NCBI GenBank assembly: GCA_001972305.1
Contig: BDDD01000040.1
Location: forward strand, 656,926-720,925
Direction: 5' to 3'
Origin: Cephalotus follicularis
Taxonomy: Eukaryota > Streptophyta > Magnoliopsida > Oxalidales > Cephalotaceae
Length of the DNA stretch: 64,000 nucleotides
The first letter of the stretch is position 1, and each line of letters opens with the position of its first letter. Of this stretch, positions 46,022 to 56,838 are shown in pieces. A program made the translations under genes and the position numbers. Below the pieces are notes generated by a model, which ran no database searches, was not told the origin of the DNA, and saw nothing but the letters and a program-made list of their open reading frames with translations.

Positions 46022-47152
46022 TTAGCCTCTTATTTTTTTAGGATAAAATGATAATTTTGTCATAAGAGCATAAATAATAATGATGTAAAAGAAATAATGA
46101 CGGTATAAGAATGTCATATCTTTGTATTTTATACATAGTAGTTCTTTACATATATGTTGATGAGAGGTAACTCCTTGTCTGTGATTACATTCTATGGGGC
46201 GTACCAATTTTTCATAAGCCTTCTTGACATTGCTGAGGTACTTTTGATGATTATTCTCTACGACATCTCTCTTTTCATTTGCCATTTCCAGATCAAGCCC
46301 CATGGCCTCATCATTTCCAATTTCTACTTATAGTAGCATTCTTGCTTATGATTCTTTAACTTCAATTGGTAGTACTGCATCTGACTCGTATACCAAAGAG
46401 AAAGGCGTAAGCTTTGTTCAATTTCTTTTCGTTGTTCTACACGCCCACAATGAAAAATTGAGTAACTTGTGCCATTCTCTTGGATGATTATATACCATTT
46501 TACTTAGTATCTTCAAAAACTGCTTACATAATTTTCTCACGCCTTGATGTTCACCATAGGCTCCATCATGCATCTCTCTCATCACCTCTTGAGACTGATC
46601 TTTATTAATACATCTTAAAGGAATTCCCATGATATATCTTCTAAACAATTCTCCTTGGTGTATAAAGTATTGTTGTGCCTTCCTTTTTATCTTTATTGCA
46701 TCCTTCTTGTTGTAAGAAAAAAATCCATTTAATAAGAATTTCTTATAAGGTTGTCGTCAATCTCCTTGTATATCAACAAAGCATGTCTCAGCAACATCTG
46801 GAACTAGATTGCACTTCTCACAATCCTTCTGCAAATTTGCTACGTCTTTAACCATTGTTGGTCAATAAAATTCATGTCTTTGTATTCTTCTATGTAGCAC
46901 ATGCCCTTTAATTCCACATACTGCTTCATGCACCTCCTTCAGCTTCTCCTCTACTTCTTTATTAGCCATACACTTTGCTAGAATCAAATATGCACCTTTA
47001 TGATACAATTCTCCTTTAATATCAATAAACGCTTTCAACATTTTAAATTTAGCATTGATTGGGTTTTCCAGCTTCTGTGAAATATATTTTCTCCAGTCAT
47101 CTTCTACTTTCTCTTCATTTTTCTCCTTCATTTTACTTTTTGTGTGCGTCAT
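46022..47152 (-). pseudogene. Tat-lineage integrase, element B, degraded
   Basis: Recognisable pieces on the minus strand are the zinc-binding HxxxH region (EMHDGAYGEHQGVRKLCKQF; also EVHEAVCGIKGHVLHRRIQRHEFY), WHKLLNFSLWACRTTKRN, YESDAVLPIEVK and the tail NEKRDVVENNHQKYLSNVKKAYEKLVRP. Two different H-box regions suggest partial duplication or rearrangement, and most of the DDE core is missing. It cannot be functional. Confidence 0.75.
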
Positions 47153-47791
47153 TCCCTTCTCTTGATTGTGAAAAATGTTTCATTTTGATTCTCCATTATC
47201 ACTTTTGAAGCCATTGTTGCAAGGGTGTCTGCATATTTGTTTTCTGCTCTTGGTACATGCTCGAGAGTGATTTTTAAAATTTTTTTTTGACAAGTCCTAA
47301 GCAATGCTTCTATATTCTGCCAGAGTAGGTTCTTTGATGCCATACTCACCAATCATCTGTTTGATTATCAGTTTTGAGTCTCTCTTTATAGCAACTAATT
47401 TCGCACCTTTCTCCGTAGCTGATAACATTCCTAGTATTAGTGTCTCATACTCAGCTTCATTATTGGAACAAAGAAAATCCAATTTATATGCTAACTGAAT
47501 TGAAACATTATTTGAATATTGAAGAATTATTACTATGCCTCCTCTTGTTGATGTTGAAGATCCATCAAACCAGAGTTCCCACGCATTTTCTGCTTCTTTT
47601 AACACATAAGCCTCTGGCATCTCACCAAGAATGTCCTCCATTATAAGCTCTTGTTGACTTATTGGGAATTGAGCCAAAAGATCTACCAAAACCTGACTTA
47701 TAAACATTGTTGGCACCCTGATTGTTATATCAAATTTAGATAGAATCATAAACCATCTTGACATACACCCTAACACAGCTGGTTTAGTCAA
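47149..47791 (-). pseudogene. Additional RNase H domain, element B
   Basis: The minus strand has AENAWELWFDGSSTSTRGGIVII, CSNNEAEYETLILGML and IKRDSKLIIKQMIGEYG, the DGS, NNEAEYE and DSxL boxes of the Tat second RNase H, followed after a frameshift by HVPRAENKYADTLATMASK. It shows the same domain order as element A but is from a different family. Confidence 0.85.
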
Positions 47792-47830
47792 GAGGAACTT
47801 TATTGGATCTGATCGTGTAACAACTATCGT

Positions 47831-48412
47831 CTAATGGCCTATCATGTAATGCCTGAACTTTTGAGTGGCATAAACCAATGCCAAACAATGACATTCCATA
47901 GGTGAATAGTTGCATTCTGGCCCTTTAATTGTTCTGCTCAGATAATATACATGGCGCTCTTGATCTTCAAACTCTTGAACAAGAAATGCACTAACTAATT
48001 TCTTAGTAGACGTTAGATACAAAAGTAAGTGCTTTTCTTTGGCTGGCTTAACCATCATTCTTGTGTCTGTCAATATCCCTTTTATTTTATCACACGACTT
48101 TTGGTGCTTATCCTTCCATTCAAAATTTACATTTTTCTTTAATAATTCCTACAAAGGGCTTATCAATTCTAATAATGCAGGTATAAATCTACGCACGTAA
48201 GAAACTCTGCTCCTGAAGCTCTTCCACTACTTTAGAGTGACTGGTGATGGCATCTCTTTTATAGCTTTTGTTTTTGTGGGATCAATATATATTTCATTTA
48301 TGTGCACCAGAAAACCCAAGAATTTACCAGCTAAGACTCCAAAGGCGCATTTTGATGGGTTCATTCTATATTGATGTTGCCTGCATCTGTCAAACACCTT
48401 GTTCAAATCCAC
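47831..48412 (-). pseudogene. Reverse transcriptase C-terminus and RNase H, element B
   Basis: 48227-48412 encodes the RT thumb phrase YRMNPSKCAFGVLAGKFLGFLVH; 47831-48073 encodes RNase H (LLLYLTSTKKLVSAFLVQEFED, VYYLSRTIKGPECNYSPMECHCLALVYATQKFRHYM). The RT palm with YxDD is absent: coding sequence ends at about 48412 and LTR sequence begins at about 48430, so a large deletion joins mid-RT to the 5' LTR. Confidence 0.85.
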
Positions 48413-48429
48413 TTGGCTTTCTTTCTTTA

Positions 48430-48604
48430 ATCAATGTCTCATGCCTTCAAGGCTTACAGCCATTCAAACCCATCGTGTTATATCTTATATATATATATAC
48501 CAGAACATTTGCGTCTCTCCTCTAGTTATATAAAGAGTCATTTGTTGACGTAGCATAGAAGGATATTTAGGTCTTTCCTAATAAGTTAAATTACGTCATA
48601 AACA
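48430..48604 (-). repeat. Partial 5' LTR of Tat element B
   Basis: Direct-repeat match to 33866-34036 (for example GCCTTCAAGGCTTACA, TCTCTCCTCTAGTTATAT and AAGAGTCATTTGTTGACGT), ending TAAACA. Only the U3-side segment remains. The next five bases, GTCTG, do not match the five before the guessed left LTR start. Confidence 0.75.
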
Positions 48605-49157
48605 GTCTGTAATTGAAGGGCAAATGTCTTTATTATAATATTGTTAACCGATACAATTTTCCTAATTTTATGGTAAGATTAATTGAATGTAGAGACAGAT
48701 AGAAAAAAAAGTGTGTGAACTCAAATTGACTGGTTGAGATGTCTTGTGTTGGTCATAACCATGACAATGCTTATAACACTGCAAATTATAGTTCTTGCAT
48801 TACTTATATAAACGCTGGCTACAATAAAATACGTATTATATGTGTTAAAATAATAAGTTGTAACATGATATCAGGGTTAGGCTCAAGCTATTTTTCTAAC
48901 CAATATCATTACACAGTTTCTGATCACAATTGATCATACGTCGCTTACAAAGTCTCATTCACGCGTCACTTAAACAGCTTATGATATAAATCGATCACAC
49001 TTCATTTAAACAGTCTTTGATCAAAATGGAGTCATAGCCGCTCATTTTTAGTTTCGTTGCTAAAACAAACCGGCCTCACACTTAAAAAATAAATCCACGT
49101 TTCATGTGAGGGCTAATGTTAAGATATCACACACTAGTTAAATAAAGAAGTCATCTA
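48605..49157. repeat. Possible TRIM or short copia remnant
   Basis: A PBS-like TGATATCAGGGTTAGGCTC follows TTGTAACA near 48866, and a PPT-like GTGAGGGCTAA near 49108 is followed by TGTTAAGATATCACACAC. That layout suggests a short LTR element with no coding region, interrupted at 49158 by the next solo LTR. LTR copies could not be matched to each other, so this is tentative. Confidence 0.35.
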
Positions 49158-51366
49158 TGTAACGCCCCAATACAACCACTATTACTTTAGCATTTATTGC
49201 ATCATATTTAATTTCAGTATGAATATTATGCATATTGTTTATGTATATGACTATGGACAGTATGGGGTATTTATAATACCCATATGGCATGTTACATGTA
49301 TGTTTACACTATTAGTAAAGTATGGGGGTAGATTATTGTAGAAATGGTATATAAAAGCCAAACATACCCCCAAAACATTGAACTCTCTCATTTTCTTACT
49401 TTTTCTCCCGTTTCTCCTTCCCCCTCTCTCACAAAACCCTCATCCTCTCCCCATATACTGTCGAACTGGTCAAGAACAAAAGGGGAAAAGGGGTATTGAT
49501 TGATAAACCATGTTTTGAACACAAGATTGAAGCTCCATATATCAAATACTTGAGTCTTTTCTCAATCTCTCAACCTAGGAATTCAAGAACAAGCTTCAAT
49601 CTTTGGTAGAAAACTTCTCAACCTAAATATGCTTATAATTTGTACATTTATGCACATATATGAACTGATTACATGCTACGGATTGAATTGAATTGGATAT
49701 AATTGATATGTTTGAGTTTTAGGTAAAAAGGGGGGGCATTTGACCTAGAAATGATATAGGATGAATCTATGGATTAAAATTAGTTTAAATGGCTTAAGAA
49801 TGTCTAAAAGCACTTGTATCAAGATTGGTTTTAAAGGATTTGAAGAAAGAAACAATTTTGGAAATATTGAATCAAAAACCCTTGATTATGCAACTCTAAG
49901 TGTTGACGCCTTACCAATAAGCATCGTCGCTTAGAGTTCGATCGATTTAAAGTATGAACTACTTTTTAAAACTTCGACGCTTTGCCTATGCTGGAATCGT
50001 CTAGATAAGAGATGGCGTTTAACCCAGAGCGTCGTCGCTTAGTCAAATTGGAAATGTAATTAAGCTACTGCCTTCCCCAAACAACGACACTTAACTTAAC
50101 TATCGACGCTGAGCGCAAAGCGTCGACGCCTAATCTTGGGCATAGCCGATTAAGGTTTGTTGCAGTTTTAAAATGTTTTTTAATAATGTTTTCAAATGGT
50201 TTTCTCATGAGCCCCTTTCCTAGGCCCATGTAAAGGTTTTCACTGGGTCCCAGAGTTTTAAATGACCTAGTAAGGGTAAGGGAATGTCTATAGATGTTCA
50301 CCTTAGAGTGAACTTGTAACTTCTAGTCTAGGCATCGATCTAGAGTCGACTGATCTCTCAGCTAGAGTTACTCATGGTACGTGATTGGTTGAACTCCTAT
50401 CGATCTCAACGATAGGCAACTAGTTCTAGTCAAGCTCCTATCAATCTCAACGGTAGGCGACTAGATGTATAAACCTTGAGCTTGTGCTGCCTTTGGGAGG
50501 GTTTATACTTAAGTATGTATAGGGCAAAGTTCACATGACTGGTTGAGCTCCTATCGATCTCAAAAGTTGGCAACTAGTTCTAGTTGAGCTTCTATTGATC
50601 TCAAATGTAGGCAACTAGATATCTAAACCTTGAGCTTGTGCCACCTTTGGGGGGGTGGGGTTAGACTCATGTTGATTATAGTATGCTATGGTATGCTACA
50701 GTATGACTTGTACGGATCTGTAACTAGTTTAGCTCCTATCAATCCCAATGATAAGCAACTAGTTCTAGTTGAGCTTTTATCAATCTCAATGGTAGGCGAT
50801 TAGATGTTCTAAGTCTTGAGCTTAATTATGCCACCTTCGGGGGGGTTTGGACTTACGGATATTTGTATGATTAGGTTAACCATTTATAAATGCTGGAATG
50901 TGACAGTGTTATATAACTGATCAACCTTTGGATTGTCTGATAGATGTATGGATAGGAGTGTATGTTTATGTTAACGATTTATATGTATGAGGTTGTTTAC
51001 TACAAGGTCGTTTGGTTGACCCATCCTTCGGGATAGGGCACTTTTATGTGATCATGTCCAGATGGAGTAGGGGGAAGTGGCAGTGGTCAATGTACAACAA
51101 CCAGTAAATATAGAGATGCATGGGGCAATAGTTCAAGGAAGATGTATTAATTATAGACTTGTTTTGTAATACAATGGAGTTGTATGAATGTTTAAGAGTA
51201 ATTGAATAAATTTACCCACATTTGTATTCATATATATTATAAAGTTTAAAGTTTTTATGGTTATTCGTTGTATGATATAGATTTAACTAGTATCCAGCTT
51301 AAGGATTAAGTGACTGTATAAGATTGAGGTGATGTCACCGACCTCCACTGAATCCGGGGTGTTACA
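49158..51366. repeat. Solo LTR, gypsy type, with hairpin-bearing tandem repeats
   Basis: Begins TGTAACGCCCC and ends GGGGTGTTACA, an inverted terminal match, with length 2209 bp. GCGTCGACGC-type palindromes occur at about 49895-50140 (exact core at 50120-50129). About 50381-50860 holds three units of about 160-180 bp, each with two TCCTATCGATCTCAACGATAGG-like half units and a CCTTGAGCTTGTGCC...GGGGGG block. No matching TSD was seen (ATCTA versus TGTAT), so flanks may be rearranged. Confidence 0.75.
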
Positions 51367-52483
51367 TGTATGCTTTAAATATATTAAGACTTTTCATCTT
51401 CATAAGTATGATTTTCAGTTGGATAATAAGTCTTAACAATGTATATGGCAATTCAACATGTGTTGCGTATACTATTGATTTCTTGCATGACTTTTAATAG
51501 ATTGCTGTAATAACTAATAATCTGAAAAGTATTTAATCCACCAAAAAAAGCAATTAGGGAAGAAATTTTAATAATAGCCAAAAACAATCCCTTCTTAATT
51601 AGATATGTCTATGAGTTGGATAACCCACACAGGCCCGTCTACTATGGATCGTGCTTGGACTTTTCTGTTTAAAGCTTGGGCTAACTCGACTTGTCCCGAA
51701 TTGTATTTTTTAAATTTATAATAATATTATTTAAATAATAATTTATTATTATTTGTAAAATTATTATTAATTTATTTAAATTTTAATGATAAAAATAGAT
51801 TGATTTGGACGGGTTTAAGCTTTAAAAAATGGACATGGCTTTGGAAAAAGAGTTTTGTTAACAAGTGTTCTAAACACTTATCTAATTGGTTAATTATCAA
51901 TTGAACCAATTAAAAATGTATAATATTTAGTAAAAATTGATAATTTAAAGACAGTGCACTCAATCAACTAATAAAAAAAAAGTAACAAAACCTTTGAAAA
52001 AATATTTGACTCTGCACCGACCTTATCCATGATCTTAATCAATCCAATAATATTATTAGTAGTTTATGACTATGTATAACAAATTCTTAACATATGATAT
52101 ATCATATAATAAGTAAAATAATAATTATTATATATAATTATTATTGTTTTTACTTATTGTATCATACATCATATCTTATACATAATCAAATTCTTTTAAT
52201 AACAATTTTCTAATCTACCAACGACTGTACGGTGCATTCTATTGATTAGCTCAGCAGGGGTTGGCACCCAACACAAGCGGAGAACAGGGTTTGCACATCA
52301 GCAACTTTCCGCGAGAACTGGCCTCCCACACGATTATGCAATAAAACATTGACATCTGTCCAAATTGCTTTCGTGCTATTTTGTTTCTTCATGACTAAGC
52401 TAGGAAGGGACCCATTAGTTATGTCACTCCATGCCCTTTTACAAAAGAAAGTTGACACATAAAACCGCCATAGTGCGCCTCAG
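51367..52483. other. AT-rich intergenic DNA upstream of the bZIP gene
   Basis: No coding or structural feature is supported. The short open frame at 52246-52458 (-) has no family signal. (TAA)/(ATT)-rich tracts occur around 51715-51790 and 52100-52160. Confidence 0.5.
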
Positions 52484-52490
52484 TGACTCA
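52484..52490. promoter_or_regulatory. GCN4/AP-1-like motif TGACTCA
   Basis: TGACTCA lies about 100 bp upstream of the TATA-like box of the bZIP gene. Plant group-C/S bZIP factors are known to bind GCN4-like TGA(G/C)TCA sites, so autoregulation or cross-regulation is possible. One match alone is weak evidence. Confidence 0.35.
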
Positions 52491-52585
52491 AAAGCTAAAT
52501 GAATGTGCATGACGACTTTGGACCAAAATACACTTCGCCAATTTTGTTGCCCTACATGGACCCCACCAAGGGCACACCAATTTGC

Positions 52586-52596
52586 CCATAAATATG
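52586..52596 (+). promoter_or_regulatory. TATA box of the bZIP gene
   Basis: CCATAAATATG, 74-84 bp before the ATG, is followed by a pyrimidine-rich leader (TTTCTTCCCTTTCTCCCTCCC). No upstream ATG occurs between the box and the start codon, so the conserved sucrose-control uORF of S1 bZIPs is not present within this presumed leader. Confidence 0.6.
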
Positions 52597-52669
52597 AGCC
52601 CCCTACGCTGCATTTCTTCCCTTTCTCCCTCCCACTATCTGTTTTTTAAATAATCAAAAGAAATCAGCA

Positions 52670-53275
52670 ATGTTGTCAGCTATTCCCGGTTTTCTCTCGT
52701 CAGAATCGATTCTCGAAGACCCGTTTCAGGCTTTCGAAAGCGGTTTTATGCTGTGGGATTGCTCGGAATTATTCTCACCCATCCAATCACCAAGTCCTGT
52801 GATCTCAAGTTCCGGTTCAGATGAACTTAACCAAAACCAAACAAACTCCAACTCCAACTCCAACTCCAGTTCGAATTTACCGAACCAGAACCGAACCATC
52901 TCAACTTCCTGCTCAGATGAACAGAACCGGCCGGTTTCCATTGTAGAGGAGAGAAAGCGGAAGCGTATGATATCGAACCGTGAATCCGCCAGGAGATCAC
53001 GCATGCGTAAGCAAAAGCACTTAGAAAACCTAAGAAACCAAGCCAACAAGCTAAGAATTGAAAACCGGGAACTAACAAACCGGCTAAGGTTCATTTTGTA
53101 TCACTGCCATCGTGTACAGACAGATAACGATCGGCTCCGGTCTGAACATATTATGCTACGGCAAAAACTGTTGAACATACGTCAAATTTTGCAAATCCAA
53201 CAACTGCAGCAGTACACGTCTGCATGGCCTCAAAATAACGTTGCTTCAGATATAACCACATCATTAATAGCATAA
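52670..53275 (+). CDS. bZIP transcription factor, group S-like
   Basis: A single-exon, 201-residue ORF. The N-terminus (1-92) is Ser/Asn/Gln-rich. Residues 93-121 form the basic region (EERKRKRMISNRESARRSR) with invariant N103-x7-R111, and the first zipper Leu is at 121. Heptad positions are L121, L128, L135, I142, V149, L156, L163 and I170, a long zipper typical of small intronless group-S bZIPs. It acts in the nucleus as a homo- or heterodimer on ACGT-core or GCN4-like elements. The start is supported by the TATA box and ATG-free leader. The ORF is intact, unlike everything around it, so it is probably a functional host gene. It resembles the AtbZIP4-type subgroup more than sucrose-regulated S1 members; that subgroup call is inference. 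Confidence 0.95.
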   Translation: MLSAIPGFLSSESILEDPFQAFESGFMLWDCSELFSPIQSPSPVISSSGSDELNQNQTNSNSNSNSSSNLPNQNRTISTSCSDEQNRPVSIVEERKRKRMISNRESARRSRMRKQKHLENLRNQANKLRIENRELTNRLRFILYHCHRVQTDNDRLRSEHIMLRQKLLNIRQILQIQQLQQYTSAWPQNNVASDITTSLIA

Positions 53276-54158
53276 CTTTGAATATAATATATTGACGGTT
53301 AAAACAAGAACAAAGAGCCGTCTCTTTCTCTCTCGCTCGCTATCTCTATATATATATTATTATAGCCCTGTAAATTTAAAAGCTGTTAAGAGAAAGAAAA
53401 TGGTGGCAGAGTTTTTAGTGATTTTTGGAAACTGGTGGTTTTGGAAAATTAGCGGTTTCCCGAAAACCATCGAGTATCATTGTTTGTAAGAAAATGTTGT
53501 CAGTATTTTGATTAATTAAGGTTTTTTTTGTTGTTTTTGGTATTGTTGGAGAAGTGTTAACTTTAACTTTTAAGTTCCATTTGCGTTTTTATATATATAT
53601 AAATATATATATGATAATCTGGGTTGTTGAATAATGAAAAGCGACATAAGTATGCTGCCAAATTAATATCCCTGTTTCGATAATTTTAATGCTTCTTTGT
53701 CGTTTGAGGAGCATGTAATTATTTACTCAATCGCCCCTTCATTCATTAGCTTCAAATCTTTATAATTCTAATGTACTAATGTAAAAAGAGGCAACGTAGA
53801 TTTACAGGGTTTCATCATCGTAAAAACAAAGAAATATATGTTGACCTCCTCCCATTTATATTGAATCATCATTTGATTTTTTATATTTTAGCTGTCTTGA
53901 TTTAGTTTTACACTTTTCATTTATACACAATTTAACTCTTTCATTAACTAAAACTAATGGATAAGCATAAAATTAGGTTTTTTTTGGTGCAAAAATTTAT
54001 TAAGTGTTAATTAACGCAGCAAAAATATTAAGAGATAAAAAGAGAGAAATAAATACATACAACATCGATTGGGTTGTCTTTTCATAATCCAAAAATTCTT
54101 TCTTTTATTAATTCTGTAAAATATTAAGATACTAATAATAAAACAACCCTAAAAGCCT

Positions 54159-54165
<7 letters not shown>
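53276..54165. other. 3' flank of the bZIP gene
   Basis: Non-coding and AT-rich, with a CTCTC/TATATA stretch at about 53320-53360. AATAAT/AATGAAA-like polyadenylation contexts occur around 53630. No other gene is supported. Confidence 0.5.
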
Positions 54166-54210
<45 letters not shown>

Positions 54211-54600
54211 AAATCCTTTTCAAATTGAAAATCGTATTCAAAATATAAATCCTAATAACAGTCTTAAAAATAAAAAAATAATTAAAAGACATAAAAACCC
54301 TTAAAAATCCGACTGCTTACGCGTGAACAGTAAAAAAAGATTTTCATTGTTGCTGCATCAATTCCCTCGGGGTGGAGAGACTCGGCTCCGACGAGAAAAC
54401 ATGAACATTATAAGAGCCCTGAATATTATTAAATATTATTATTGGGTTTTGTAATTATTTTCCTTCATTTTGGGCTGAGTCCGATAATTATGATGTATTT
54501 ATTTGGGCCTTAATGAAATTTAATATATGGCATTGGGCTTAAGCATTGTTTTATTCTCTTTTGGGCCGAAGTTAATAGGATATAAGGTGTTGGGCTTAAA
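54166..54600 (-). repeat. Gypsy LTR fragment, first copy of a 420-bp direct repeat
   Basis: Starts in (TA)n(GA)n and runs to GTTGGGCTTAAAA. It is almost identical to 56801-57230, including GGAAATAAATCCTTTTCAAATTG, CTTACGCGTGAACAG and TCCCTCGGGGTGGAGAGACTCGG. The left copy begins exactly at the GA microsatellite, while the right copy continues beyond it into LTR sequence. Confidence 0.85.
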
Positions 54601-55673
54601 AATGTAAAGAAGAGAAGACTCAAGGGAGGAGGTCGGCCTAGGCGCTAAACAAGGCCTGCATTCGTTAGATTTGTATAGGAAGTTCTGGATTCTTCCACTC
54701 GTGACTATAAAATGAGGAAAATACCGAGGGACACACTGTTGCCATTTTTTCATACTCTTGTGTCTAAAGAAATCGAGAGAAATGTGAGAGAAGTGGGAGA
54801 TGGAGCCAAATGCTGATGGAAATGGAAGAAGAAGACAAGTTGGGACCTTCCTCAGGAGAATTCTTGCCCCTGTATATATACGCCTATCTCCTGGAAGAAA
54901 GAAAATAGTGCAAGAGTGAAAGAATAAAGCAAGCTTAAGCGTGTAGCAGTCCTCGGCTAGAAGGGAGTCCAGAATCTGAGAAGGAAGAAGACAATCTCCG
55001 TTTCCAACCGTTCTCGAGGTAGGTCGCTCCATGTCCGAGTGCCTACCAGCATGCTTGTGTGTGTATGATTGTTATGTGTTGTGTGTGTGTTGTCTGTTTT
55101 GGTTGATTGTTGCATGTGTGTGTTATTTTGTGAATGTTTATGCTTGATAGATTAGGATCTTGTCCTTTTACCTTGGAACCGTTATATGGGATGCCTCAAT
55201 GTTTGAAAAGCGCTTAGAGATGAAATAAGTGTCGGGATGGATCACATGCCCGACCTGAGCGAGTGCATCCGAGGAGGACTACGTGTCCTACCAGCACTAG
55301 TATGCCTGGGGAGGACCATGCATCCGAGGATCCCAAACATGGCTTCCTCTGCCATGTGTCCGAGGATCCCAAAGTGGTTCCCTTACCATGCGTCCGAGGA
55401 TCCCAAACATGGCTTCCTCTGCCATGTGTCCGAGGATCCCAAAGTGGTTCCCTTATCATGCGTCCGAGGATCCCAAACATGGCTTCCTCTGCCTTGTGTA
55501 ATGTTTGGAGAGGATCTTTTCCCCAAGTACAGGAAAGAACGAAGAGTAAGGCAGAACGCCTGAGGAGAGCCAAGCCGGACCAGGAGTCCGAGCATAGCAA
55601 AGTTCCTCCTCTGTCCAAAGGATAAGTATAAGAGCAGACCAAGTATAAGTATGGGAGCAATGCATAGCGCTAA
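54601..55673. repeat. Unassigned repeat with 70-bp tandem array
   Basis: LTR-like features include a TATA-like GACTATAAAATGAGG at about 54703 and CCTATCTCC-type leaders, but no termini were found. At 55317-55500 a 70-bp unit repeats about 2.6 times (starts 55317, 55387 and 55457), each made of two half units sharing GTCCGAGGATCCCAAA. The open frames here are repeat-derived on both strands. Confidence 0.6.
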
Positions 55674-56159
55674 CACTACAGGAAAAGGGGGCAACGGCGA
55701 GGGCACTTCCCCTCGCCATCCCCTCGCCATTGAGTCAATGGCGAGGGCATGGCGAGGGGAGCACACCCTCGCCGATTTACTCCTCGCCATCAAGTACGGC
55801 GAGGGTACGGCGAGGGGACGGCGAGGGTACCTTCCCCTCGGCATTTACTGCCCTCGCCACGCAGAGGGCATGGCTAGGGCAATTTACCCTCGCCATGCCC
55901 TCGCCATGGCGAGGGCGCGGCGAGGGTATGGCTAGGGCGTTGGGCTGCCTAGCCATCCCCTACCTCGCCATGGCCTCGCTATGCCCTCGGAACATGGCGA
56001 GGGTATGGCGAGGGTATGGCTAGGGCCGGACTGTCCCGTCATCGCCTCCCCTCGCCGTGGCCTCGCCATGGCGAGGGCATGGCGAGGGGTAATGCCCTCG
56101 CCATCAACAGTGTCTGCAGAATGCCCTCGCCATGCCCTCGCTATTCTGCAGAAACCTGG
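55674..56159 (+). mobile_element. CACTA (En/Spm-like) transposon terminus with GGCGAGGG array
   Basis: CACTACAGGAAAAGGGG begins at 55674, a typical plant CACTA terminal inverted repeat, preceded by TAA as possible 3-bp TSD. The next 480 bp are packed with GGCGAGGG and its complement CCCTCGCC, as expected of subterminal transposase-binding repeats. The other terminus is not visible; the element enters the gap at 56160 and LTR sequence follows it. No transposase is encoded. It is likely a non-autonomous or truncated copy. Confidence 0.75.
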
Positions 56160-56245
56160 NNNNNNNNNNNNNNNNNNNNNNNNNNNNNNNNNNNNNNNNN
56201 NNNNNNNNNNNNNNNNNNNNNNNNNNNNNNNNNNNNNNNNNNNNN
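56160..56245. other. Assembly gap (86 N)
   Basis: Undetermined bases at the end of the GC-rich palindromic CACTA array, a plausible cause of assembly failure. Open frames across it are not real. Confidence 0.99.
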
Positions 56246-56796
56246 ATCGGAGCGGATCACACCTATGTGGAGAACGGAGTCAGAAACTGTCCAAAACATG
56301 TCGCCGGAGCCTGCCGCGTGTGGGCTCACGCACCGCCGTTGGCCGGCGCGTGTCTATCACGCGCGGTCAACCAGTAGCAGTGAGGGTCCGATCTGGAGCG
56401 TTTGAGGCCAGGGATCACATATCCGGGGCGCGTTTGCCACACCGCCGCCGTATTTGGCCGGAACGAAGACATTTGACCGAGGGTTGACTTTGTGCCGATC
56501 TACTTTTCCGGCGTCGCCCAGGGTCGGGGCTGGTCGGTTTTGCTTCCTCTCGACGCCAGGATGTCAAATATGTGATTGTCTTATCGTGATGATCACCGGA
56601 GATGGAGCTATGGCGTTCGACAGTGGGGGGAGAGAAGACGTTGCGCACGCCGATTGGGCCGTTGGCCGGTGCAAGGGTTGGGTCCTGTGGACTCAGGAGG
56701 CTGTGGGGGTTCGACCGGTGCCTTCGCCGGCACCATATCGGCACCAATGCCGGTGACAGCAGCTGAGTGGGGAGAGAGAACGGGAGAGAGGGTGGC

Positions 56797-56838
<42 letters not shown>

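Larger units (their letters stand above)
33486..48604 (-). mobile_element. Tat-lineage Ty3/gypsy retrotransposon B with antisense PMD-UBP gene
   Basis: Minus-strand RT/RNase H remnants, extra RNase H and integrase (48412 down to 46022) are followed by a long 3' region holding a plus-strand gene, then the 3' LTR. Sequence 33866-34036 recurs in direct orientation at 48430-48604, which marks both LTRs and fixes the outer end at TAAACA in each copy. A purine-rich tract on the minus strand (CAGGGGGCTAAA) abuts the left LTR at 34037. The 5' LTR's inner part, gag, protease and most of RT are deleted. A 7.1-kb element is nested at 34643-41785. Confidence 0.82.

Noticed and set aside
49153-51371. Target-site duplication for the solo LTR at 49158-51366
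   Set aside because: The five bases on either side (ATCTA and TGTAT) do not match.
52726-53094. Minus-strand frames of 83-122 residues opposite the bZIP gene
   Set aside because: Shadows of the bZIP coding sequence with Ser/Glu/Leu bias from its low-complexity region.
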